Origin: Flavivirga aquimarina
GTDB lineage: Bacteria; Bacteroidota; Bacteroidia; Flavobacteriales; Flavobacteriaceae
DNA: 64,000 nucleotides
Assembly (NCBI RefSeq): GCF_030540835.1
Contig: NZ_JAUOEK010000184.1
Span: forward strand, 310,001-374,000
Reading direction: 5' to 3'
The notes beneath the pieces are model-generated. The model was not told the origin of the DNA. It made no database searches and saw only the letters and a list, made by a program, of their open reading frames with translations. Shown one piece after another: positions 8,419 to 16,429 of the stretch (positions within the stretch are counted from its first letter, which is position 1; each line of letters opens with the position of its first letter). A program made the position numbers and the translations under genes.

Positions 8419-9468
8419 ATGAAAAAACTCACTTTTTTACTCTTTCTTTTTATGTCTGTTTTGATATTTAATTTGAATGCACAGAAAAGAAAATTCAAAA
8501 TCCACACCATTGCTTTTTATAACTTAGAAAACCTTTTTGATACGATTAATGATCCTGATAAGTTTGATGAGTTTAGCCCTATTATGGAATTAAAAACAAA
8601 CCGTGCAGAAATCTATAAAAAGAAGATTCAAAATATGGCTCGGGTAATTGCTAACATTGGATATAAAGTTACCCATAATACACCTGCCATTATTGGAGTA
8701 TCTGAAATTGAAAATCGAGAGGTATTGGAAGACCTCGTTAACGATTCTTTGCTAAGAGATAAAAATTATGGCATTGTTCATTTTGATTCTCCAGATGCAC
8801 GAGGTATCGATGTTGGTTTATTATATCAGAAAAAGGTCTTTGCCCCAATATATACTAGTAAACACGAACTTAAAATTTATGATGATGCCAACAGAAAACG
8901 TATTTACACCAGAGACCAATTATTGGTAAGTGGTCATTTGGAAGGGGAAATGATTCATATTATTGTTAACCATTGGCCATCTCGACGTGGTGGTGAAGCT
9001 AGAAGTAGGTCTAAGCGCGTAGCTGCTGCTAAATTGAATAAGTATTTAATCGATTCACTTCAAGTTATAAATCCCTATGCCAAAATTTTTAGTATGGGCG
9101 ATTTAAATGACGATCCTACCAATGCAAGTATCAAAACTACTTTAAAAGCTGAAAAAGACAAGAAAAAAGTGGGTTTAAAAGGTCTTTATAATCCTTTTGA
9201 ATATTTTTATAAAAATGGATTAGGCACTACAGCCTACCGAGATGCCTGGAGTCTCTTCGACCAAATTATAATGACTAAACCTTTACTTGAAAAAAATTAT
9301 ACTTCCTTTAGGTTTTATAAAGCTGGTATCTTTAATGAAAACTATTTAATAAATAAAACAGGCACATATAAAGGATACCCTTTTAGAAGTTTTTCCAACG
9401 GACATTTTACAAACGGTTTTAGCGATCACTTTCCTGTTTACCTCTATGTTATAAAAGAAACGAAGTAG
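8419..9468 (+). CDS. secreted endonuclease/exonuclease/phosphatase (EEP) family protein
   Basis: The start at ATG 8419 gives a clean signal peptide, MKKLTFLLFLFMSVLIFNLNAQ. An in-frame TTG at 8383 lies inside the -7 box and can be excluded. The mature 327 residues show the EEP fold: FYNLENLFDT (metal Asn and Glu), IIGVSEIENREVLEDLV (metal Glu), NHWPSRRGGEARSRSKR (catalytic His-Trp-Pro-Ser), MGDLNDDPTN (DxN) and a terminal SDHFPVYLY (DH). All catalytic residues are present. It probably cleaves extracellular DNA, RNA or phosphate diesters in the periplasm or outside the cell, feeding the divergent TonB receptor system. Exact substrate unknown. Confidence 0.88.
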   Translation: MKKLTFLLFLFMSVLIFNLNAQKRKFKIHTIAFYNLENLFDTINDPDKFDEFSPIMELKTNRAEIYKKKIQNMARVIANIGYKVTHNTPAIIGVSEIENREVLEDLVNDSLLRDKNYGIVHFDSPDARGIDVGLLYQKKVFAPIYTSKHELKIYDDANRKRIYTRDQLLVSGHLEGEMIHIIVNHWPSRRGGEARSRSKRVAAAKLNKYLIDSLQVINPYAKIFSMGDLNDDPTNASIKTTLKAEKDKKKVGLKGLYNPFEYFYKNGLGTTAYRDAWSLFDQIIMTKPLLEKNYTSFRFYKAGIFNENYLINKTGTYKGYPFRSFSNGHFTNGFSDHFPVYLYVIKETK

Positions 9469-9490
9469 TTTGATAGTAATCTAAATAAAA

Positions 9491-9533
9491 AGCATCTATA
9501 GTCTTATATGAGATGCTGAAACAAGTTCAGCAT
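9491..9533. repeat. dispersed palindromic repeat between EEP gene and glyS
   Basis: Two overlapping hairpins are possible: 9491-9497 with 9511-9517, and 9513-9520 with 9526-9533. The minus strand matches the insertion in the metK riboswitch loop (2552-2573) at 22 of 23 bases, and shares an exact 15-base core (9516-9530) with 2555-2569 and 23097-23111. It lies between two convergent genes and may also terminate transcription, although there is no strong U-run. Confidence 0.7.
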
Positions 9534-9553
9534 AGTAATTCACTTTAAGCGAA

Positions 9554-11095
9554 TTACATCTTCATTAACCAAGAACGCACATCAACTTCTTGTTTAATGA
9601 TCTCTCTTAAATCTTCAATTTTAACACGTTGTTGTTCCATGGTATCTCTATGACGAATGGTAACCATGTTGTCTTCTAAAGTATCGTGATCTACGGTGAT
9701 ACAGAATGGTGTTCCATTGGCATCCTGCCTTCTATAACGTCTTCCAACGGCATCTTTTTCATCATAAATTACATTGAAATCCCATTTTAAATCCTCTACA
9801 ATCTTACGAGCAACATCTGGTAAACCGTCTTTTTTAACCAATGGTAAAATAGCTGCTTTTACTGGTGCTAATACACTTGGCAATTTTAAAACTGTACGTG
9901 TTGTTCCATTTTCTAAGGCTTCTTCTTGCAATGAATTAGAAAACACAGCTAAAAACATACGGTCTAAACCTATAGATGTTTCTAAAACATATGGTGTATA
10001 ACTTGCGTTATCTTCGTGATCAAAATATTGTAATTTCTTTCCTGAATATTCTTCATGAGCCTTTAAATCGAAGTCGGTACGTGAATGAATACCTTCTAAT
10101 TCTTTAAAACCGAATGGGAATTTAAATTCAATATCGGCAGCAGCATCTGCATAATGTGCTAATTTCTCATGGTCGTGAAAACGGTAGTTCTCTTCTCCCA
10201 TGCCTAATGACAAGTGCCATTTTAATCGGGTTTCCTTCCAGTGCTCATACCATTTTTGTTGTGTACCTGGTTTTATAAAGAACTGCATTTCCATTTGTTC
10301 AAACTCACGCATTCTAAAAATAAACTGTCTTGCTACAATCTCATTTCTAAAAGCTTTTCCTGTTTGTGCAATTCCAAACGGAATCTTCATACGTCCTGTT
10401 TTTTGAACATTCAGAAAGTTTACAAAAATCCCTTGTGCTGTTTCTGGACGCAAATATAAATCCATCGCAGAGTCTGCAGAGGCACCTAGTTTGGTACCAA
10501 ACATCAGGTTAAACTGTTTAACATCTGTCCAGTTTTTACTTCCAGTTAGCGGATCTGCAATTTCAAGTTCTTCGATAAGGGCTTTTACATCGGCCAAATC
10601 TTCATTTTCCAAAGATTTTGCCATTCGAGAAAGCGTCGTGTTTATTTTTTCCTGATAGCCTAAAACACGTCCGTTTGTAGACAAAAATTCTTCTTTGTTA
10701 AAAGCATCTCCAAAACGTTTGGCCGCCTTGGCTACTTCTTTATCAATTTTAGTTTCAATTTTAGCACAATAGTCCTCGATTAAAACATCGGCACGGTATC
10801 TTTTTTTAGAATCTTTATTATCAATTAACGGATCATTGAATGCATCCACATGGCCAGACGCTTTCCATGTGGTTGGGTGCATAAAAATAGCAGCATCTAT
10901 GCCTACAATATTTTCATGCATTTGCACCATCGCTTTCCACCAGTAATCACGTATGTTTTTCTTTAACTCAGCGCCATTTTGCGCGTAGTCGTAAACTGCA
11001 CTTAATCCATCATAAATTTCACTGCTTTGAAATACATATCCATACTCCTTCGCATGCGAAATAACCTTCTTAAATTGATCGTCTTGATTTGCCAT
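9554..11095 (-). CDS. glyS: glycine--tRNA ligase, alpha2 type
   Basis: Charges tRNA-Gly. At 513 residues it is the homodimeric class II enzyme. Motif 2 is seen as RNEIVARQFIFRMREFEQMEMQFF, preceded by LRPETAQGIFVNF (glycine enzyme signature); motif 3 is YTPYVLETSIGLDRMFLAVF. The C-terminal anticodon-binding domain (APVKAAILPLVKKDGLPDVA) is present. Some bacteria use the unrelated alpha2-beta2 form; this genome has the short type. A perfect -7 box (11101-11108) ends only five bases before the ATG, so the mRNA may be leaderless. Confidence 0.96.
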   Translation of the reverse strand: MANQDDQFKKVISHAKEYGYVFQSSEIYDGLSAVYDYAQNGAELKKNIRDYWWKAMVQMHENIVGIDAAIFMHPTTWKASGHVDAFNDPLIDNKDSKKRYRADVLIEDYCAKIETKIDKEVAKAAKRFGDAFNKEEFLSTNGRVLGYQEKINTTLSRMAKSLENEDLADVKALIEELEIADPLTGSKNWTDVKQFNLMFGTKLGASADSAMDLYLRPETAQGIFVNFLNVQKTGRMKIPFGIAQTGKAFRNEIVARQFIFRMREFEQMEMQFFIKPGTQQKWYEHWKETRLKWHLSLGMGEENYRFHDHEKLAHYADAAADIEFKFPFGFKELEGIHSRTDFDLKAHEEYSGKKLQYFDHEDNASYTPYVLETSIGLDRMFLAVFSNSLQEEALENGTTRTVLKLPSVLAPVKAAILPLVKKDGLPDVARKIVEDLKWDFNVIYDEKDAVGRRYRRQDANGTPFCITVDHDTLEDNMVTIRHRDTMEQQRVKIEDLREIIKQEVDVRSWLMKM

Positions 11096-11100
11096 AGGTG

Positions 11101-11108
11101 CAAAAATA
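11101..11108 (-). promoter_or_regulatory. glyS -7 box five bases before the start codon
   Basis: On the minus strand TATTTTTG then CACCT then ATG. The exact TAnnTTTG match this close to ATG implies a leaderless transcript. No TTTG was found 19 bases upstream, so the call is tentative. Confidence 0.45.
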
Positions 11109-11247
11109 AAAAAGTGCTTGAAACTGAGGAGGGTGTTTACTAAAAAAATAATATTTAAACGCTTTTTTAGCTATTGATAGTGATATCAATTTAAAATTAG
11201 ATATCAATAAGTTTGTGGTCTAGTAGAGATCTTAAATTAATTTTTAT

Positions 11248-13068
11248 TTAATTCAGAAATTTAGATTCGTCATAAAAACAATTAATTGTTCCTAATTTAT
11301 ATTTGATAATAGGGCAATCTTCACGATAGGTAATTTTTTTATAAGGGCATGGTTCAACTTTTAATTCCGAAACTGTATAATATTCCAATCTATCTTCAAT
11401 ATAATCAACATTTAAATTATTATCTAACTTGGAGTCAGAATTTAATATAGAATTATTCAAAGAATTTTTACTACCTGTATAAAATAAAGAAATAACAATA
11501 ATTGATTTTACATTATTAAAAAAATCTTTTTCTCTAAAATTGATTAGTTCCCGTATAGTTCTTCCATCATGAACTACATCTGTAATAATTAATACAGAAT
11601 TATAGTTATCAGTTTTTGGTAGATTTAATTTTTTTTCATAGTAATTATGTTCATTATACCTATAGGAATATGGTAAAAATGTATAAGGTTTTTTATATTT
11701 GACTGAAGCGCGGGTAGAAATAATATTTCCTTCAAGTCCTAAACCAATAATAACATCTATTCTATTATTTAACTTTTTTTTGTCAATAATGTCGGTTATA
11801 GATTCCTTGCAAAGCAATAGATCTTCTTTATCTCCTAGTAGTTTTGAAATATCAATCCAATTATGGGCTCTAGATGTTTCACTCCAATGAAAATGACCTG
11901 AATGATAAAGATTTTTATTCTGTACAATTTTTATAAGTGACTTACTATAAAAGGATTCTGTTTTATTAACGAAACTAGTGTTTATTTCTTCTACTGAGGA
12001 TTCAATATCTTCTGTACTTGTAACGCCTTTTGGAACTAATTCTTGATCAATAATGTCTTCTGTTTGAATTTTAAATATGGGAAATATCTCTTCTTCTCTT
12101 TCGTAGATTTTAGGATTAACAGGAGCCCAAACTCCTCCTTTAGTTTGATTGATACTATTATTGTCTAAATTTTCAAAGATGGTATTTTTAAAGTATAATT
12201 GTTCTTTTTTTTCTACGATTTCATAAGCTTTAAATGTTCCTTTAGGCTTTTTAGAAGTTAATGATCCAGCTTCTGAATAATATGTATTTAGACTATTACC
12301 TGAACACCTAGTATGTTCATTTCCAAAAAGTAATAGCTTAAAATTATATTCTGCAAAAAGGTTTATTAAGTCTATTCTATTTTCTTTATTATCCCATTGA
12401 CCAATTTCTTTATCTTCATATTCAGAAAATAGATTATGATGAAATGCTGCTATCTTTGAATAATCTTTATATTTATTATTAAGAGTCTTAATTTCTTTTT
12501 CTAATGGAACTATAGGAATAAAACCTTTGCCTCCCTTGGCTCCAATTCTTGAATTTGAATTAATTGCTATAATTACTAATTTTTGTTTGTCAAATGCCAG
12601 AATATCGGTAATTAATTTTTTAGGATTAAAAGCCCTCCCAAAAAAAGAATTATAAAATTTTTTATAAAATTTATACTTTTCATTCAATTCAAATGATTTT
12701 TTCTTATTCTCTCTCTCTCTTTTAGCTGCTAGATTAGCATGTATTCTATTTATATCATGGTCTCCAACAACATAGATGGCATTTTCAATTGGAATTTTTA
12801 ATGAATCCATCAATCCTTTTAAAAAATTTTCTGCTATAGTATATTCCAATTCATCTGATTCGTTTACTAAATCCCCAGTAATAATCAAATAAAATTCATG
12901 GTTTGGATATTCATTATTAATTGCTGAATTAATTTTTTTGATATAAGAGGAAATGAAATCATCATTGGAATTAGTTGAAATCCAAAACTGTAAATCACTT
13001 TTCTCACCATCAATATTTTCGTAAAGAAAAATATGCAAATCAGATATATGGATTATTACTTTATTCAT
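11248..13068 (-). CDS. metallophosphoesterase fused to an orotate-PRTase-like domain
   Basis: Two-domain protein of 606 residues. Residues 1-260 follow calcineurin-like phosphoesterase motifs in order: SDLH (D10, H12), TGDL (D66), GDHD (102-105, where GNHD is usual), FHH (209-211) and GNEHT (249-253, where GHxH is usual). Residues about 385-530 resemble an orotate phosphoribosyltransferase: GHFHWSETSRAHNWID (391-406), IGLGLEGN (441-448) and the PRPP loop IITDVVHDGRTI (494-505), in which the first acid is Thr. A linker (300-385) and a C-terminal tail of about 75 residues with a CPYK...CP cysteine pair are unassigned. The start overlaps the end of the upstream PRTase gene by 8 bases. Third gene of an AT-rich operon; function unknown. 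Confidence 0.75.
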   Translation of the reverse strand: MNKVIIHISDLHIFLYENIDGEKSDLQFWISTNSNDDFISSYIKKINSAINNEYPNHEFYLIITGDLVNESDELEYTIAENFLKGLMDSLKIPIENAIYVVGDHDINRIHANLAAKRERENKKKSFELNEKYKFYKKFYNSFFGRAFNPKKLITDILAFDKQKLVIIAINSNSRIGAKGGKGFIPIVPLEKEIKTLNNKYKDYSKIAAFHHNLFSEYEDKEIGQWDNKENRIDLINLFAEYNFKLLLFGNEHTRCSGNSLNTYYSEAGSLTSKKPKGTFKAYEIVEKKEQLYFKNTIFENLDNNSINQTKGGVWAPVNPKIYEREEEIFPIFKIQTEDIIDQELVPKGVTSTEDIESSVEEINTSFVNKTESFYSKSLIKIVQNKNLYHSGHFHWSETSRAHNWIDISKLLGDKEDLLLCKESITDIIDKKKLNNRIDVIIGLGLEGNIISTRASVKYKKPYTFLPYSYRYNEHNYYEKKLNLPKTDNYNSVLIITDVVHDGRTIRELINFREKDFFNNVKSIIVISLFYTGSKNSLNNSILNSDSKLDNNLNVDYIEDRLEYYTVSELKVEPCPYKKITYREDCPIIKYKLGTINCFYDESKFLN

Positions 13069-14086
13069 TGTTTTTTTCGTTTAAAAATTTGTCATCTAAA
13101 CTCGTAATAATTTGATAGTTTATTGGATTATCTTCTTTTGTTATTTCAAACACTGATTCAACGTCATCATAAACTTTAGAGGTAGGATGTGCAGTCTGTA
13201 TTCTAACTACAGAAATATTTCCTATATAATTGCCTCCTAAATAGTTAATGAGGTTTTTGGTAATTTTTATCTCGGTACCTAAACAAACAACATCAGAAAC
13301 TACTAGATAATTTTGTCCTTCTTCAATTTTATTATCTAGATTGCTATATAGCTCATTTATTGGTCCAATCTTGTCTAAAATCAAAATATCAAATCCCAAA
13401 TAGCTTGACATTATCGATGTAATATATGCACTATTTAAATTTTGGCATACCAATATGGGTCTGTTAGGACTATTTATTAAATTCTTCCAATGTTTTTTTG
13501 TTTTAAGAGCTAAATGATATAAAGCAAGAAGAAAAAACTCTTTTTTGTTAGTAATCATTGACTTGACATCAATATATTTATTTAGATAAATAGAAGAGGA
13601 ATGATGAAAAATTAAACTATTTTCTTTCGTTGAATTCTTAGAGTTCAGTTTTAAATACTCAATAAATTCATTCTTGAAAATATCTGAAATTATCTCATAT
13701 TCAATTTTGTTTTCTTCTGAGACAAAGAAAGATGTATAGATTCTATCAATTCTAGTATTATTTGTGTTATTGAATATCGAGAGATTCAATTTTTTAATGG
13801 TACTTACATTAACATTCAATAAAGTCAATGATTTTGAATTATTTTTGATTTCTTTAATTAACTCGTATAAATTATTTTGACAAATTAAAATATTGTCAAA
13901 ATCTAAGATGGTATCAAAATCTTTATTTAAATCCCCTTCGCTTAATATCCTTTCTAATGTATCTTTGAACAATGTCTCTTCAAATACTCCTGTTCCAGGC
14001 TCATTGATTAGGGCCCAAGAAACAGATTGTTCAGCATGAATAGTAAAGTAAATTTGATTGTTAAATAAAATTCTAGATATCAACAT
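13061..14086 (-). CDS. PRTase-like protein, second gene of the ATPase-PRTase-phosphoesterase operon
   Basis: The protein has 341 residues. The C-terminal half looks like a type I phosphoribosyltransferase of the orotate-PRTase kind: HHSSSIYLNKYIDVKSM (161-177), RPILVCQNLNSAYITSIM (209-226) and LVVSDVVCLGTEIK (261-274) as the PRPP-loop equivalent, with Ser replacing the first acid and Leu-Gly in place of Thr-Gly. The N-terminal 110 residues (FDTILDFDNILICQ, SLTLLNVN) could be a STAS-like alpha/beta domain, a weak inference. It lies 4 bases after the ATPase gene and overlaps the next gene by 8 bases, so translation of all three is probably coupled. Probably catalytically altered or a nucleotide sensor; no known name. 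Confidence 0.65.
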   Translation of the reverse strand: MLISRILFNNQIYFTIHAEQSVSWALINEPGTGVFEETLFKDTLERILSEGDLNKDFDTILDFDNILICQNNLYELIKEIKNNSKSLTLLNVNVSTIKKLNLSIFNNTNNTRIDRIYTSFFVSEENKIEYEIISDIFKNEFIEYLKLNSKNSTKENSLIFHHSSSIYLNKYIDVKSMITNKKEFFLLALYHLALKTKKHWKNLINSPNRPILVCQNLNSAYITSIMSSYLGFDILILDKIGPINELYSNLDNKIEEGQNYLVVSDVVCLGTEIKITKNLINYLGGNYIGNISVVRIQTAHPTSKVYDDVESVFEITKEDNPINYQIITSLDDKFLNEKNNE

Positions 14087-14090
14087 AAAA

Positions 14091-15332
14091 TTAACTGTTT
14101 GGGATTTCTAGTTCAATATGCACTCCTTTAAAAGTGACTTTATAGAATCTTACAGAAGAAAACTTAATATCATGCGAATATTGATAAAGTAATTTTTCTC
14201 CAAACTTTATAAATTCTAACTTACACTTATCTCTTAATTTAACTAAATCTAATTTATTTGATTTATCATCTTCTAAATCATAAAGGTCTTCACTATATTT
14301 ATTAATTATTTCCGCACGAAGTATATATAATTTTTCTAATTGGTTTATAAATCTATGAGAAATTATTACTTGAGAATTCATATTATGTATTCTGACAACA
14401 CCATTAGATTCAATAATTACATTTAAAATCAAATCAAAAAGTCCATATCTTTCTTTTAACAATGAAAAATATAATGCCTCAAAAATAGCTAATAATGATT
14501 CTTTTAGTTTATCTGAGATATTGAAATTAAAATTGAAGCTGTCTTTTAATGCATTTATTATTTCAAACTTATTATATAAAAAAGAATTTTCTTTTTCAGC
14601 TAAAGAGTTATAAAAACCAATTCCGCAATCAGCAATAGAAAATTTAGTAGAATAAATATTTGAGAACATTAGTGCATATAGATTTGATTTAGAATGTAAA
14701 ACCCCATTAGTAATTAATTCAGCAAGAATCTCAATATATAAAATTGACTTGTTTCCTATATTTTTGGTTGTCTCAAGAAGTTCATGAAAATGATCCTTGG
14801 CTTGATATGCAAAATGTTGGACTAGGTAATCACGTTTTTCTTCATCGGTAAGTATAAGTTCTAACTTTTCTGAAAGATTATGAGTCAAAGAATACTTTCT
14901 GATTTTATGTTCTGGGCGGATGGGTTTTTTTTTATAACCCCCAAAATACCTTTTATCAAATATAAAAATACCTTCTCCATTTGGATTCAGATATGATTTC
15001 TCATTAATTAAATTTATGAAATCAGAACGTTCAAGAAATGCAAGAACGTCTAAGTTACTCGGTGAATTAATAAAATTAAATTTTACTAATGAATTATAAT
15101 ATTTTTTTAATTGCTCACCGAGGCATGCAATCAAAGGTAATGTCAAGGAGTCTATATAATTTCTTTGTAATATTAAATCATTTCCTGCATCATGAGAAAT
15201 TATCAGCTCAATTTTTGTATTAGCACCTCTATTTTCCTTTAAAAATATGGCTATTCTTAATAAAAAATTGTTATAAAAATAATAGGAACTGAACTTTCTA
15301 TTATCTTTTAATAATGGGGTGATATTATTCAT
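14091..15332 (-). CDS. GHKL-type ATPase with probable N-terminal STAS-like domain, first gene of the operon
   Basis: The ATG at 15330-15332 gives 413 residues; an in-frame TTG six codons upstream (15350) is less likely. The ATP-binding fold is complete: N-box IEILAELITNGVLHSKS (200-216, with E205 and N209), G1 box IADCGIGF (233-240), YGLFDLILNVIIESNGVVRIHN (296-317) for the G2 region, and a closing FKGVHIELEIP. No phosphoacceptor-His dimerisation motif or membrane segment is visible, so it is not an ordinary sensor kinase and is closer to anti-sigma or MutL/Hsp90-like cytosolic ATPases. Residues about 40-110 (IDSLTLPLIACLGEQLKKYY, LDVLAFLERSDFI) resemble the STAS-like module fused to such ATPases. 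Insertions at 250-290 and 320-395 are AT-rich and unassigned. Confidence 0.65.
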   Translation of the reverse strand: MNNITPLLKDNRKFSSYYFYNNFLLRIAIFLKENRGANTKIELIISHDAGNDLILQRNYIDSLTLPLIACLGEQLKKYYNSLVKFNFINSPSNLDVLAFLERSDFINLINEKSYLNPNGEGIFIFDKRYFGGYKKKPIRPEHKIRKYSLTHNLSEKLELILTDEEKRDYLVQHFAYQAKDHFHELLETTKNIGNKSILYIEILAELITNGVLHSKSNLYALMFSNIYSTKFSIADCGIGFYNSLAEKENSFLYNKFEIINALKDSFNFNFNISDKLKESLLAIFEALYFSLLKERYGLFDLILNVIIESNGVVRIHNMNSQVIISHRFINQLEKLYILRAEIINKYSEDLYDLEDDKSNKLDLVKLRDKCKLEFIKFGEKLLYQYSHDIKFSSVRFYKVTFKGVHIELEIPNS

Positions 15333-15350
15333 AATTGAATCATAAAGCAA

Positions 15351-15604
15351 GTTTAGATACTAAAATTTCGATTCAAATCGATTAATACTTAAACTTTATA
15401 AACTCCCCTAATATAAATGTAATTATTTTATTACAGAAATTATTATGATTTAAATCTATATTAAATTGGGATATATTATTAGTTAACGCTATTCAAGTAA
15501 CCAGTATATTTAAGATTACTGGCGCGGTAAGATATCCGTCCAGACCAAAGATTTTTAGTTGTTATTTTTTTTATTAAGTTTACAGAACATGTTCTTTTTA
15601 ATAA
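15351..15604. other. intergenic region between the ATPase operon and comF
   Basis: Divergent gap of 254 bases. Next to the operon, TCGATT/AATCGA arms (15368-15373 and 15376-15381) form an inverted repeat. CCAGTA/TACTGG arms (15501-15506, 15517-15522) make a second. Around 15520-15545 the sequence becomes GC-richer than the island, a possible join. A perfect 12-base palindrome, agaacatgttct (15584-15595), precedes comF. No exact TAnnTTTG box was found for the operon. Confidence 0.4.
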
Positions 15605-16282
15605 ATGTTCAAACCACTAATAAACTTATTCTTCCCAAAAGTATGCCACGTATGCCAAAACATATTGAGCGATAACGAAGAAACTATCTGCACCGATTGC
15701 CGACATAATCTACCCGTTACTAACTTCCATTTTAATAACGACGACACAGTTCCTAAAGTGCTTTACGGGCGTGCCAAAGTTAAAAATGGTACGGCTCTTT
15801 TTCGGTTTGAAAAAAAGGGAATTGTTCAACAACTTATTCACGGATTAAAATATAAAGGTTATGAAAACATTGGTATTTTTCTCGGAAATTGGTTAGGAGG
15901 CGAACTAAAAAATATAGATTCCTATAAAACCATTGATGTGGTGATTCCCGTACCGCTGCATAAAAAGAAACTAAAAAAGAGAGGGTATAATCAAGTAGCG
16001 AAATTTGGTCAGCAAATTGCAAAAGCTTTAAAAGTAGCTTATAAAGACAATACTCTTTTAAAAGTAACTTCTTCTAAATCGCAAGTTGATAAAAAACGAT
16101 TGGCTCGTTGGAATAACAGCAATGAATTATTTACGCTTGTTAATTCTGAATCTATAGAAAACAAACACATTTTGTTAGTAGACGATATTATTACGACTGG
16201 CGCTACTTTAGAGGCTTGTATAACAACATTGAATCGGGCAAAAAATATAAAAATAAGTATCGCTACCATGGCAATAGCTTAA
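15605..16282 (+). CDS. comF: ComF family phosphoribosyltransferase-like protein
   Basis: ComF-like protein of 225 residues, linked to DNA uptake and recombination in competent bacteria, probably coupling to PriA and other DNA factors. The N-terminal zinc ribbon is visible (CHVCQ at 14-18 and CTDC at 29-32). The PRTase part has VIPVPLHKKKLKKRGYNQV and the PRPP loop ILLVDDIITTGATLEAC, with both acids intact, unlike the PRTase domains of the neighbouring operon. Transcribed away from that operon. The start at 15605 gives the usual hydrophobic MFKPLINLFFPKVCHVC. Confidence 0.9.
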   Translation: MFKPLINLFFPKVCHVCQNILSDNEETICTDCRHNLPVTNFHFNNDDTVPKVLYGRAKVKNGTALFRFEKKGIVQQLIHGLKYKGYENIGIFLGNWLGGELKNIDSYKTIDVVIPVPLHKKKLKKRGYNQVAKFGQQIAKALKVAYKDNTLLKVTSSKSQVDKKRLARWNNSNELFTLVNSESIENKHILLVDDIITTGATLEACITTLNRAKNIKISIATMAIA

Positions 16283-16312
16283 TCTATTAACCGTTATATC
16301 TCTAAAATTATG

Positions 16313-16320
16313 TAGGTTTG
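16313..16320 (+). promoter_or_regulatory. candidate -7 box for the Ig-like lipoprotein gene
   Basis: TAGGTTTG matches TAnnTTTG exactly, 109 bases before the next start codon. No good -33 element was seen. Confidence 0.3.
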
Positions 16321-16429
16321 TGCAAAATTTTAAATTGGTAATGAAACATCCAACTCTAAACCTTTAAATATATAAAATGAGTATAAATATGTTACATGTG
16401 ACAATTAAAAAACAATAAAAGACCATCAC

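Noticed and set aside
11096-15604. Attachment sites flanking the ATPase-PRTase cassette
   Set aside because: No matching direct repeats, tRNA or integrase could be found by eye at either edge; the direct repeat gatatcaat (11182, 11200) occurs only on one side.
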